Shown: one piece after another, positions 1-10,036 of the stretch
Numbering within the stretch: position 1 is the stretch's first letter
Layout: every line of letters starts with the position of its first letter
DNA from: Asterella californica
Lineage: Eukaryota > Streptophyta > Marchantiopsida > Marchantiales > Aytoniaceae
Reading direction: 5' to 3'
Assembly (NCBI GenBank): GCA_036924285.1
Contig: JAYKYS010000004.1
Location: 17,206,001 to 17,270,000 of the forward strand
DNA: 64,000 bases
Notes under the pieces: generated by a model
What the model saw: only the letters and a program-made list of their open reading frames with translations
Told to the model about the DNA's origin: nothing
The model's database searches: none
Program-made: the position numbers and the translations under genes

Positions 1-720
1 CACATGGTCTTGTCAACAAGTTGAAGGGTTGGATTTATACTTGTTGTCAACTGAATGCAAGGAGAATCGTGGGTGCTGATGTTCGTTATGTTTCAGATGA
101 GAACGACACCATTGTGATGATCTTGGACATTAGAAATGTTGTAGATCATTGGACATGTGACCATACAACGTGCACGACTCTCCTCGGAGACAGATCTTGC
201 TGCACCATCTCGGACTTTAACACGTCCGCCGCCGATACATATTGCGTGATGAGTAAATTTTCATCTACCTTGTCCTCCTTCGGATTTGAAATCATTATGA
301 GTTCTTTGTCTCCTTGGTTGATATGTATAACCTTTTTGCATGTTTAAGTTTTCCTACCCATCACGCTATGGTGGAGTTCTTGACGAATGTCATTACATCA
401 CAAAGATGAAATTATACACTAGAGCTCGAGAGAACTATATGTCAGAGACTTTCAACTCTATCATCAACAAGTTTTTCACGAAAAGGGTTCACTATCCTAA
501 GACTCACGAGGCTCTATTGTCAGCATGTTACTTGGACTGAAATGAGAATATCGGACGAGAGCCCATCAAGATATATCAATAACGTCCTCAACACATCACG
601 GTGCGGCATAAGACTTCTACACTATGAGTGCTACATGAACGGACAAGTGCATGGAAGACTCAGTCGAGAGAGAGCATTTTTTACGTGCATACTACATCTT
701 AATGGTAAGTGATAGCATCA
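1..720 (+). pseudogene. Transposase-like pseudogene A, 3' part, cut by left window edge
   Basis: Pieces of one decayed protein lie in changing frames. First comes a module with KLKGWIYTCCQLN and then VVDHWTCDHTTC. After a frameshift near 400 comes KMKLYTRARENYMSETFN, then an LD-stop-NENIGREP stretch and further stops. The same order (HWAGEHNDC, then KMKYYTRARENFQSETFH, then DWNE) occurs on the minus strand at 44.6-45.0 kb, so the two are homologous. That homology is read directly. The idea that this is the C-terminal half of a eukaryotic DDE-type transposase rests on recalled similarity to large uncharacterised transposase-like proteins of fishes and corals, so the family is not named. Several in-frame stops and at least one frameshift make it non-functional. 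Its start lies outside the window. Confidence 0.55.
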
Positions 721-1340
721 TTACTTCCTTTACAGTCTTACATAAGCTATCTTGCTTTGATGTTTGTTATGTACATGTATCATTCATTGACAAGGTGTCA
801 TGTTGGATGCAAGAGTTGTTTCGCAACTATAACATTATAGTTTAAGTTTTATGTTGTGTGCAAGAGTTGTTTCAAAAACTTACATAGCATTTCTGTTTAT
901 ATTGTAGACTTAGTACCGCACATATTCATAAAAGATACACTTTCTAAAGTTTGCAAAGCTATATCACTTTTATGTCTTGATGCACAAATTGTCTTTGAAG
1001 CAACTTTCAAACAGTTTGGCTCTTATTGTCTCCGATCCAATTGCATGCTAGAATTTTATCTGTCACATTTGTGAGCCTTAGTTAATTTGTGCTAAGTATA
1101 AATTAAGCTTATAGATTTTTTATTATTTCTTTTGTTCATTGGCTATGAAGCTGACTATTGACTATTAGGAGAGCTTCAATATGTGACAGTGAATAGAACT
1201 CGATCAGGAGCTCTTTTCGAAACAAAATCATGTATATGGGTTTTTATTTATGAAGCAATAGGAGAGGTTTGGATAAGAGTATGCTCATGCCACATTTTCC
1301 AGAGAAATAAATCATTGAACTCTGCACACAAAATATCAGA
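721..1340. other. No gene recognised (A+T-rich)
   Basis: Short open frames occur, but none has a recognisable motif, codon bias or splice context. It may be the untranslated tail of pseudogene A. Confidence 0.4.
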
Positions 1341-1344
1341 TTTT

Positions 1345-1440
1345 CAAGAATACTACAGGGGATTGAACCCCTGAAGCTCCCAGTTGGACGTAGTACTTCA
1401 TTGGAGCTGTTACAACAACTCCTAGATCCACTAACTGAGA
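1345..1440 (-). repeat. tRNA-like T-arm, possible SINE remnant
   Basis: On the minus strand a perfect 6-bp stem (CAGGGG/CCCCTG) encloses TTCAAT, giving a B-box match GGGTTCAATCC (plus 1360-1370). A weak A-box-like string lies about 65 nt upstream on the same strand. There is no acceptor stem and no anticodon arm, so this is not a working tRNA gene. It may be a decayed tRNA-derived SINE or a tRNA pseudogene. Confidence 0.3.
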
Positions 1441-1514
1441 TGCATCATGCATGCAACTACAAAGAAACAAAAATTTTAGCCAAAAAAAAAAAGAAATAAC
1501 TCACACAATGCCGC

Positions 1515-1838
1515 TCAGACTATGCTTGGAAGCCAACAAAAACTTTGCCAAGATAGTGGAGCTCTCATTTTACCGCCTCTTTGCAAAGGAGGAAGTTCTT
1601 TCCAATCCGCATATCCCAAAAAGAAAGCAAATTCTTGATAAATAGCAAAATGTTGTATTTTCGGAACTGTCTCGCTGTATGCTGCAGATACACAACACAA
1701 CAACTCATCCTCTATGTCAAGCTTATGTGCAAACGTCTCTTCCATCACAACAGTTTGAGCCACAACTGCAACATAGTGAGGAAAAGTTGCCCGTAACTCA
1801 GATGCACTGATTGTAAGTTGATTGTCGCCAAGACAACT
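1515..1838 (-). CDS. Exon-like open frame, about 107 codons, unidentified
   Basis: The frame opens just after a TGA at 1839-1841 and runs to a stop at 1515. The first in-frame ATG lies about 24 codons in. The translation has ordinary globular composition, with segments such as LDIEDELLCCVSAAYSE and FAFFLGYADWKELPPLQRGG, unlike the low-complexity frames around it. No family is recognised. It could be an exon of a gene interrupted by the Gypsy-1 insertion 350 bp away, or a chance frame. No partner exon with convincing splice sites was found nearby. Confidence 0.25.
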   Translation of the reverse strand, partial: SCLGDNQLTISASELRATFPHYVAVVAQTVVMEETFAHKLDIEDELLCCVSAAYSETVPKIQHFAIYQEFAFFLGYADWKELPPLQRGGKMRAPLSWQSFCWLPSIV

Positions 1839-1848
1839 TCACGAGTGG

Positions 1849-2183
1849 TGGAGTGGACCTTGTGCATGACCTTTTTGTTCAGATAACTTTTTCTCTCCTC
1901 TAGTTTATGGTGGAATTGGAAAGGGTGCTCTGATTTGGCTCACATTGGCTTATGTGCGGATGTTTTGACTCGGTGATCGTCTATTATTGTACATTTCTGT
2001 TCGGTGCTTGAACTCCTTTTCGTACAAGCTCTTTCACTTGGTTTCACTTTCCTTTGGACTCACTATTGTGTGACGTTGCTTTGCGAGGAGTTGCTCTTGT
2101 GGCAGTGATTCTCTTCTTGCTTCTACTATATTTTTATCCCTCTGGAATCCTCTCCCACAGACAAGAGCTTTCGTTGTCAATTC
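1849..2183. other. Host flank of Gypsy-1, no gene seen
   Basis: T-rich unique sequence. It ends in attc, which is repeated right after the 3' LTR, so it is continuous in origin with 10957 onward. Confidence 0.6.
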
Positions 2184-3098
2184 TGTAACGACCTATGTTA
2201 CACATAGGAAGTTTGTCTATTAGTAAGGTGTTTAGTTATAACTAAGTGTTGAGAATGTTTATTTGCTGCCAAAGTACTTTAAGGAGGTATCAAGTTAGTC
2301 ATGACTAGCTAAAAGTTAATTATGGTTAAACTTAGCTGTACTTTTGGCAGAATTCAGATATTTGCTAAAGAGTGAGCACTACTATCTTGTCATCTTGTCT
2401 AAAAAGTAGAAAGGAGGTGGAAAGTATCCCTTATCTCCTTTTTGACTTGATATTAGTGGTTGGATTAAAGTTGTGGACTTTGTGGGCATTAAAAACAAGA
2501 AGAGATTCTACATGTTTTCTTTTTAGTGGGTCCTAGTGTAGAGGGGGGTGGAAATTCGAGATTCCTTGAGAATATTTCAGAATCCTTCTAGAAGTTGTTG
2601 ACTTTGAAGGAATAAGCCCATGTGAAAAGATAAGAAGCCCATGTGATTAATGCTTTTATCTTAAGTAATATCTTAGTAAAACTCGATAAAAGTAGTTACG
2701 GCTGAGTTACCGAAGGGTATCAAAGTAAAAACCTAGAATGTATAAATAGAGGAGTAGAGAAGAGCTCCTCATCCTTATTTTCACATCGTCGTAATGACAA
2801 CTTGAGTAATATAGAGAGTGTGAGATATTTTTAGCATGTGAAAACTTGAGAGACGTCGTTAGAATGGAGGATTTTAGTTGATGAGTTTAAGGAGATTTTT
2901 AGTTGATAAGTTTGTGGGTGTATGAATGAGTGAACTTAGCATTTTTCCTTTCAAGATTCATGGTGTGCTTCCATCAAAGCCATCAGAGGTGACCCCTGAG
3001 TGAGAGACAGGTCCGACATGTTGCAGATTCGTGGATGACAATCGTGGAGATTGAGAGATCGGGGGGTAGTTGATCGATAGGACCGCGGAGGGTTTACA
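2184..3098 (+). repeat. Gypsy-1 5' LTR
   Basis: 915-bp direct repeat of 10037-10952, with ends TGTAACG...TTTACA. It holds a good TATA box, TATAAATAG (2741-2749), so transcription probably starts near 2770, inside the LTR. Confidence 0.95.
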
Positions 3099-3102
3099 TT
3101 TT

Positions 3103-3121
3103 TGGTTCCGTTGCCGAGACC
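3103..3121 (+). other. Gypsy-1 primer binding site (tRNA-Asp-like)
   Basis: TGGTTCCGTTGCCGAGACC lies 4 nt after the LTR end. It resembles the TGGCGCCGTTGCCGGGGA site complementary to the 3' end of plant tRNA-Asp, with several mismatches, so the primer assignment is tentative. Confidence 0.7.
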
Positions 3122-3394
3122 TCACTTGAAGGGATCATTCAAAATGTTTAGAGTCAGTTCTATATTAGACAAAAAGAGATTATGAGAGAACACATGAAGA
3201 GAACGTTAGGAGGAGAGAGAGCTAACGCGATGTTAGCAACATTAGAACCTTTCGTATATCCCGTAGTGATATATGACGCGTTCGAAGTCATTCTTTGCAT
3301 CTTGTTCACTTAGCAAGGGTTTGAGGAGAGTTGAAAGAGGGTGCAACAAGAGTTGTAGAGAAAGGAGGAGAGAAAAGTTATTAGAGGAGAGAAA

Positions 3395-3860
3395 TTTGTG
3401 AGTTTAGAAATTCTGCTCTCTGGAAAATTTGTACAGTCGCTGTCAACTTTTCTGTGAATTTTATTTTCCTGAGAAACTTTCCAGTGTTTTAGATTGGCTA
3501 ATAACCTATCTACTAAAAAAGAAATCATAGGAAAAGATGGTCTAGAGAGGGAGCAATGAATTTTCAAAGTTGAGGGGGTCTATTTGTGAGAGGTGAGGAA
3601 TTCTGTTCTCTGGAAAAAGTTTACAGTCGTTGTCAGATTTTTTGTGAATTTTATTTTCCTGAGAAACTTTCCAGTGTTTTAGATTGGCTGATAAGCTATC
3701 TAGAACAACAGAAATCAAGAGAAAAGGTGGTATGGAGAGAGAGCCATGAATTTTCAAAGTTGAGGGGTTGAAAGTCATGAGAGAAGTGAAAATATACAAA
3801 TTTTAGTTCTCTGAAAATTTTTACAGTCAGCACCATCTCTTTTGATTATGGAATTTTCTA
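3395..3860 (+). repeat. Tandem repeat in Gypsy-1 leader, about 190-bp unit
   Basis: A unit containing TCTGGAAAA..TACAGTCG, then GAATTTTATTTTCCTGAGAA and TTTTAGATTGGCT, and ending GAATTTTCAAAGTTGAGGGG, starts near 3420 and 3610. A decayed third partial unit starts near 3811. The two full units are very similar. The array lies between the primer site and the first reading frame, in the untranslated leader. Confidence 0.85.
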
Positions 3861-4416
3861 TTGAAACTTCATTAGTTAGTAGCTTGGAGGTTGAGCTACT
3901 GGAGATCACAAAAATCTTGGAGAGATCTCTTACCGATTAAGAGATATATGGTTCGATTCGACATACAAGGAGGTCTTGACGATACGTCATGGGGAATCCA
4001 GTTCGAGTGCCAAGGTTGAAGAAGAGACGTTTGGGAGTTAGAACGGAGACGGAAAGACCAACGTTAAGTATAGAGGTGTTGCGATCAAGCATCTATTGCA
4101 GTTCGGGTGCCATTTTTGCTTTATATAAAGAAGCATCGACGCAGATGTGAAGAAAGTTGAGTTCAAAGTATCATTCACTGTGGAAGCCACGAATGCTCCT
4201 GGCGAAGTAGAGTGTGATCCTTACAAAAGTGACTTTAAGATGTCTGCTAGGATCAGTACAGACGATGGTCATGAGGATATTATCATGGACTCTTAATTTT
4301 AGATTGGATTTTAATTCGTGTGTAGCATGTATAATACATGATTTTCAGTATAAAGCTCGAAAGAGTTAAGAAAGTGATGTAGAGTTATTTTCTTCAAATA
4401 TTTTGTCCACTTATGG

Positions 4417-4908
4417 TTGAGAAGGTGCAACATGAGTAGAAGTTCAAAAGATTGGAAAGTTAGACTTAGAAACCTTCCTCAAGGTTTAGATGTCATAGTA
4501 AGCGTCGAAGAGAGCTCGAAAGAGATTATCGTTGAGTTTGAGAACTTTAGTACAAAACCTCAAGTAGAGTCTCCGAGGAGAAGAGTAGAAACCGACTTGT
4601 GGTGTTATTTCTGTAGAGGGTTGGGACATAAAGTAGTGAATTGTCCAACTAGAATCAGAACCGAGAGAGCTGAAGGGAAGCGGGAGTTTACAGATTTAAG
4701 TCTTCGAGTGGGTCCATCGTCACCAGCGCCAATTCATCTTCTAGGAGAAGATCTTTGTCCAAGTTGTGGAGTGGGTGATCTATCAAGAGGACACGAGTGC
4801 GTCGATGTGGCCGCCCTACTTACGTCAGTAGTCGAGAAGTTGGACGAGACTCAAAGAGCTGAGACGGAGAAGTTATCGACTTCAAAAGAGGACTCGGCTG
4901 AGTTGTGA
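4417..4908 (+). CDS. Extra zinc-knuckle reading frame upstream of gag
   Basis: 163 codons from the first ATG; a second ATG (MSRSSKDW) lies five codons in and is an equally likely start. A basic N-terminal stretch is followed by a CX2CX4HX4C zinc knuckle (CYFCRGLGHKVVNC, about residue 63), a second Cys/His cluster (CPSCGVGDLSRGHEC, about residue 112) and an acidic tail. It ends in TGATG (4906-4910), where the stop overlaps the ATG of a 54-codon frame running to 5072. The frame of gag (5122) is the same. It is distinct from the usual nucleocapsid knuckle, which this element also has at about 6020. It may be an accessory gag-like protein or the N-terminal part of a longer gag split by mutation. 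Function is inferred only as nucleic-acid binding. Confidence 0.6.
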   Translation: MRRCNMSRSSKDWKVRLRNLPQGLDVIVSVEESSKEIIVEFENFSTKPQVESPRRRVETDLWCYFCRGLGHKVVNCPTRIRTERAEGKREFTDLSLRVGPSSPAPIHLLGEDLCPSCGVGDLSRGHECVDVAALLTSVVEKLDETQRAETEKLSTSKEDSAEL

Positions 4909-5121
4909 TGGAGATCGTCATTCGGATGATGGAGAAGACGGTGATGCGACTCAGGCTCATGATTACCTTGGGAGAAGAGATGGCACAAGAGGTGTTGTTA
5001 CAACCATTTCCTTTCATTTTACCTATGGTAGATTATTCGCGAATGGAATTGGTGATGTTTGTACTCTTTTAGCGAGTAGTTATTGCACAAAAATTAGAAG
5101 GGTAGAAAGAATAGTTACAAG

Positions 5122-5979
5122 ATGGGGAAGTTACCAGTGTTTCATGGGAAGAACAATGAAGATGTAGAACCATTTGTACGAGACTTCAAAAGGGGTTGCA
5201 TCGGAAACAACGTGAGAAGGAAGGAAGAATGGGTGTTGTTACTGCCAGAGTTTTTAGAAGATTTTGCTCTTACGTGGTATGAAGACCGAGTGAAGAGCAA
5301 GACATCTGGTGCAATTAAAGACACGTGGGAGACGTTGAGTAATGCACTCATCGAAGAATTTCTTCCAGAAGAGAGTTATGAGAAGCTAATGGTGGAGCTT
5401 ACTCATTTGAGGCAACGAGACGACGAGAAAGTTCGGTAGTATATCGAAAGGGTGGATAAGTTGGAGCAACGATTTCGAACGGTCCTACGGAAGAGTGGAG
5501 ACAATGTGGAGCTAACGATGACGGGGATTGGAGCAATGCTGACCAAGAACTTGGTGGGAGAGTTGAGACCTTCAATTCGAACCCAAATGAGGTACGAGAA
5601 GTCAACAACCAAAGCGGAGGCCATCAAGATTGCGACAAATATGGAAGAGAGTTTGGATGAAAGAGATATCATCCAACCTCATCATGTTGCTCTGGTGTCG
5701 ACTCTGACTCTTGGTGTAGCCACAACGATCGCACCTGCACCATCACAATTGGTAATTGCTTCAACGTCAGCTCCTACTCCAACGGTGGTGCCAAGACCGT
5801 TTGTCCCAACAACGATGTCTACTGCTACCTTTGATTTTCATGCCGAGCTGAAGAGCATCACCCGATACTTTTGCGGATCTCAAGATAAACGTGGTGCGGT
5901 TACGAGAATGGAGGAACAAAGGTGGAGGAGGAGGTCAAAGAGGTTACGACAACAATCCCAACCGAGGAAATCAAGATAA
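5122..5979 (+). pseudogene. gag: Gypsy-1 gag (capsid region), broken
   Basis: MGKLPVFHGKNNEDVEPFV opens a retrotransposon gag domain with the family-typical pattern of FHG, then LTWYED, then a W..L...L...F and LRQRDDEKVRQY-like stretch. A TAG at 5437-5439 interrupts it where Gln is expected, and the same frame continues from 5440. A proline/threonine-rich linker follows. Near 5890 the true frame shifts: the downstream zinc knuckle is in frame 2, while this frame runs into a basic, meaningless tail to 5979. The product would be the structural particle protein. Confidence 0.85.
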
Positions 5980-6889
5980 CTTTGGAGACAACCAAGGTAA
6001 CTTTAGAGGAATCACTTGTTGGACGTGTGGAGGTTCTCATTTCCAGCGAAATTGTCCTAACAACGGAGCAAGAGGTGCCGAAGCTATCAGAATGAATGTG
6101 GGTGGAGGAAATCCATCACAAGGACGAGACAAGGGGGTGGCTACTATCGATGTCGTGCGAGATCCCATCTACGAGAAAGGAGAGAGTTCAAACTCTTCTC
6201 ATGCACCGGTGGAGCTTTTAGCTCAAGAAAGGAAAAGAACTCGATTTTCTGATGAACCAGTTTTCATGGAGGACTCAGCAAGTAGAAGTACTCGTTCGAG
6301 TAATGTTTCGAGTACACCAAGGGAGCCAAGAAGGAAGCTGAGGATGGCAGATTTCACCATTTCATCTTCCCAAGCGGGATATGATGTGGTTGAAGATGTG
6401 GGTGCTCAGAAAGTCAACATCACTATTGGACAACTGATAGCACTTAATCCTAGCTTACGAAGGGAACTCGGAGGAGGACTGAGTTCTAAGAGAAGCAAGA
6501 AGAAGAAACCCAAGAGCAAGACATCAAAGTCTGTGGGAGTTGGTGTGGTGGATGTGCATGCTTCAGAGGTATGCACTAGGGCTTCAAAGATTGAAGTCCG
6601 GTTGAATGGTCACTACGTCTCTGACGGATTGGTGGATGGAGGGTCGGCTGTAAACGTCATATCGGAGAGGTTGATGAAGAAGTTAAGGATGGAACCAACT
6701 CGCCCGGCTAGCATTGTCGTGGGGATGGCTAACAAGCAACGGGTAAGACCTCTTGGTGTGTTAGAGAAGGTGGTCGTGTCTGTGATGGGAGTTCAACCAT
6801 TGATGTCCTTTCAAGTGTTAAAGGACTCTAGTTATGATTTGCTCCTAGGTAGGCCTTGGTTGAGAGCTGTGCGCACCACTGATAGGTAA
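5891..6889 (+). pseudogene. Gypsy-1 nucleocapsid zinc knuckle plus aspartic protease
   Basis: A Gly/Arg/Asn-rich stretch leads to a zinc knuckle CWTCGGSHFQRNC (near 6020). A long polar linker follows, then a retropepsin-like domain with LVDGGSAVNVIS as the catalytic D-x-G loop (near 6630) and LLLGRPWL near the end. DGG instead of DTG/DSG is seen in some plant gypsy proteases, so it need not be a defect. The frame ends in TAA at 6887-6889, with readable protease-to-RT linker continuing in the same frame (HKGYLQIGPRDH), so the stop is probably a mutation within a longer polyprotein. Confidence 0.8.
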
Positions 6890-8056
6890 CACAAGGGATA
6901 CTTACAGATTGGACCTAGAGATCATAGAGTGATAGTTCCTCTCTCGAGTGTTGGAGTTGTGACTTCTGACTCTGATAGACCCACTAGTGACTACTGGGGA
7001 TCTGATACGGAGGACGATCAGAGTGTCTCAGAAGTAGATACCGGAGATTCTTACGATGAAGAATCCTCGTCTGAGGACGAAGGATTTGGTCGAGATGAAT
7101 CATTACATCAGCTTAGTGCTATTGACTTGTTGCCTCGACCAGCAGTGGAGAAAGATCTTGACAAAGAAGAGTTGAGTGAGGCAGAGATTGTGAGAAGACT
7201 CTCTACCCTGAAGTTTGGTATCAATGTCACTCAAGAGGAGAAAAGTAGATTCCTAGATATATTTCGAAAATATATCCATGTGTTTGCTTTCAGCTACAAG
7301 GATTTGAAGGAGGTGACTCTCGAGACTCATCGAATCGAATTGGAAGAGAACGCAAGACCAGTTCGACAGAAGCAGAGAAGGGTCAATCCTACAACAACGA
7401 TGATGGTCAAGGAAGAGATAGACAAGTTGAGGGAGGCAAGTTTCATCTACGAGGTGGAGAACTCAGAATGGGTTTCACCCATTGTGATTGTCAAGAAGAA
7501 GAATGGTAAGCTGCGAGTGTGCATAGACTATAAGAAGCTGAATGCAGTTACCAAGAAGGATTATTATCCTCTACCATTTATAGATGAGATTTTGGAGGAA
7601 GTTGCTGGTCATGAGTGGTACAGCTTTGGTGATGGTTATAGTGGATACAACCAGATCAAGATAGCACAGGAGTACCAGTAGTTGACTACTTTCACTATTC
7701 CTTGGGAAACATTTGCATTTCGAGTGATGTCATTCGGACTGTGTAATGCTCCAGCTACGTTTCAGAGGTTCATGAACAAGGTGTTCGAACCATTCATAGG
7801 AAAGTTTGTTCGTGATTTCATTGATGATTTCTGTGTGTACGGAAGAAAGGAGGACCACTTTGATCATATGATCAAAGTTCTACAGTGGTTGGAGCAAGCT
7901 AACGCTTCTCTGAATCCAGAGAAGTGCATCTTTGGCTGCGAAGAAGGTCTGCTGTTAGGACACATCGTTTCCAAGAAGAGGATTGCGGTAAATCCTGAGA
8001 AGGTGAAGAAGATTGTGGATCTTCCATTTCCAATCAACTTGACAAAGTTGAGATAG
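6890..8056 (+). pseudogene. Gypsy-1 reverse transcriptase, two nonsense codons
   Basis: An acidic linker (SEVDTGDSYDEESSSEDEG) precedes a Ty3/gypsy RT: primer-grip region SEWVSPIVIVKKKNGKLRVC, then YKKLN, YSGYNQI, MSFGLCNAPATFQ and the catalytic FIDD box in FIDDFCVYG (near 7825). FIDD replaces the usual YLDD/YVDD but keeps both aspartates. A TAG at 7679-7681 falls right after EYQ, and another TAG at 8054-8056 falls in the LR-stop-FLGM motif where Gln is expected. All parts are in one frame, so only the nonsense codons break it. Confidence 0.9.
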
Positions 8057-8686
8057 TTTCTTGGGATGGTTGGATATTATAGTAGGTTTGTCTTTTCCTT
8101 CTCAAACAAAGCAATAGCTTTGACTATGTACATGAAGAAGGGAGTTGAGTTTGACTTGATAGTGCATGATCAGAAGGCAAAGGAAGCATTTGAGGAGCTG
8201 AAAAAGGCATTGGTGACAGCTCCTATACTTGCTAAACTTGAGTGGAGTAAAACATTTATTCTATATACGGATGCCTCCAATGTAGCTATCGGATGTACAT
8301 TAAGTCAGTTAGATGAAGATGGGCATGATCATCCTATAGCTTATGTTAGTAGGCAGATGGTGCCAGCGGAGAAGAATTACTCCGTGACTGAACGAGAAGG
8401 ATTAGCGGTGATCTTTGGATTGAAGAAATTCCGACATTACTTGCTAGGAGAGAAATTTTCCATAGTCACAAATCACAAGGCTTTAAAGTATATCTTTAAT
8501 AAGTCTAATGCCGAAGGTCGTATTGCCCGTTGGAAGATCCTTCTAACAGAATACGATTACGTGATCGAAGATAGACCAGGGAAAAAGCATGCGAATGCTG
8601 ATCTTTTGTCGAGGGCTTATGATGATGATGGAGAAGAACCGTTTGATGATTCATTTCCAGACGAACATCTGATGACGAACATCTGA
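8057..8686 (+). pseudogene. Gypsy-1 RT connection and RNase H
   Basis: FLGMVGYYSRFV is followed by the RNase H domain: FILYTDASNVAIGCTLSQ holds the first Asp, and TEREGLAVIFGLKKFRHYL holds the Glu. IVTNHKALKYIF has Asn where the family normally has the third Asp (TDH). The frame ends at 8686 only because a 14-bp tandem duplication (8661-8674 and 8675-8688) shifts it. The stop TGA overlaps the ATG of the integrase frame as TGATG. Confidence 0.88.
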
Positions 8687-10023
8687 TGACTATCACAAGC
8701 ATTGAGGAGATACCGGACGAGTACAAGGAAATCTGGAGTTTTCTTGCAGATGGCTCTTTTCCAGAAGGTATGCATACCCGAGAACGTAACACGTTGATCA
8801 AGAGATGCAAACCTTACACCATGGTGGAGAGAATTCTGTTTCATCAAGGAGCAGATGGTTTACTAAGGAGAGCAGTTGATCAGAAGGAGGCATTCAAGCT
8901 AATGCACGAGTTTCACGATGGAACTGTTTGCGGAGGTCACTTTGCTGGTAAGATAATAACCTTCAAGATTTTGGATGCGGGTTACCACTGGAGAGGGATT
9001 TTCAAAGAGTGTTTAGACTATTGCAAAACTTGCGACGTATGTCAAGCATTTGCTCTGAAGTCTACTAGAACACCTCCTTTAAGATCAATTCCAGTATTAG
9101 GGCCATTTGAGAAGTGGGGTATTGACTTTGTAGGTCCTCTTAATAAGACACCTCGAGACAATAGATACATTGTAGTCGCCACTGACTATTGTACCAAGTG
9201 GGTAGAGGCTAGACCTTTGAGAGAGACCAATGAAACAAAAGTCGGTAGATTCTTATGGGAGAGGATCATCACAAGATTTGGATGTCCATTAGAGTTGGTT
9301 TCGGATAAAGGAGGAGAGTTTGTAGGGAGCATGACTACTGCTATGCTACAACACTTTTCTATCAAGACACGAGTAACGACCTCATACAAACCAAATGCTA
9401 ATGGTCTTGCGGAGAAGACCAATCTTACACTTTGTATGATGCTCACCAAAGATGCTGGTGTTGAGACTGCGAAACATACTTGGGATAAGAGACTACATGC
9501 CATCTTATGGCAGTACCGAACGACAACAAAGACTTCTACTGGATACTCTCCATTTCGACTGGTTTATGGAGTGGAGTCCAAGTTGCCGATCCAATTCGAA
9601 TTGGATACTTTTCAAACCATTCAACGAAAGTTGAAGAGGTCGAGGAGAGAAGACGTGGTCAAGTCAAGAAAGGAGCAACTCATGGAGTTGGAAGAGACCC
9701 GAGCGGTAGCAATGATCCGGATGGAACGAGCTCAGGCGTATCAAAAGAAGAGTTATGACAAACGGTTGGGCAAGAGGGAGATAAAACTTTTTCAAGTCGG
9801 AGATTGGGTTATGTTGTATGATGCTATCAGATTCAAGAGGGCTAGGAAGAAGTTTCTTTCAAGATATTTTGGTCCTTTTGTTGTAGATAAGGTGTGGAGC
9901 AACTTCACATATGACCTTCAAGAGCTGGGAGGAAGGAGATTCGATCGGGTAAATCATGACAAGTCGAAGTTGTTTCATCGACGAAAGTTCTCTCTTCACT
10001 CCGAGGACGGAGTGAAAATTTAG
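8686..10023 (+). CDS. Gypsy-1 integrase
   Basis: 445 codons, uninterrupted. An N-terminal HHCC zinc finger (HEFHDGTVCGGHF ... CKTCDVC, about residues 75-120) is followed by the DDE core: GIDFVGP (first Asp), LVSDKGGEF (second Asp) and ANGLAEKTN (Glu). The C-terminal part has DWVMLYD..F and RYFGPFVV, a GPF-type module. No chromodomain follows. All catalytic residues are present. The ATG is shared with the RNase H stop, but that junction is created by the 14-bp duplication, so the original protein was a longer pol polyprotein. Confidence 0.9.
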   Translation: MTITSIEEIPDEYKEIWSFLADGSFPEGMHTRERNTLIKRCKPYTMVERILFHQGADGLLRRAVDQKEAFKLMHEFHDGTVCGGHFAGKIITFKILDAGYHWRGIFKECLDYCKTCDVCQAFALKSTRTPPLRSIPVLGPFEKWGIDFVGPLNKTPRDNRYIVVATDYCTKWVEARPLRETNETKVGRFLWERIITRFGCPLELVSDKGGEFVGSMTTAMLQHFSIKTRVTTSYKPNANGLAEKTNLTLCMMLTKDAGVETAKHTWDKRLHAILWQYRTTTKTSTGYSPFRLVYGVESKLPIQFELDTFQTIQRKLKRSRREDVVKSRKEQLMELEETRAVAMIRMERAQAYQKKSYDKRLGKREIKLFQVGDWVMLYDAIRFKRARKKFLSRYFGPFVVDKVWSNFTYDLQELGGRRFDRVNHDKSKLFHRRKFSLHSEDGVKI

Positions 10024-10026
10024 TCC

Positions 10027-10036
10027 GGGGGTAAAA
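10027..10036 (+). other. Gypsy-1 polypurine tract
   Basis: GGGGGTAAAA directly before the 3' LTR is the expected plus-strand primer site. One T interrupts it. Confidence 0.75.
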
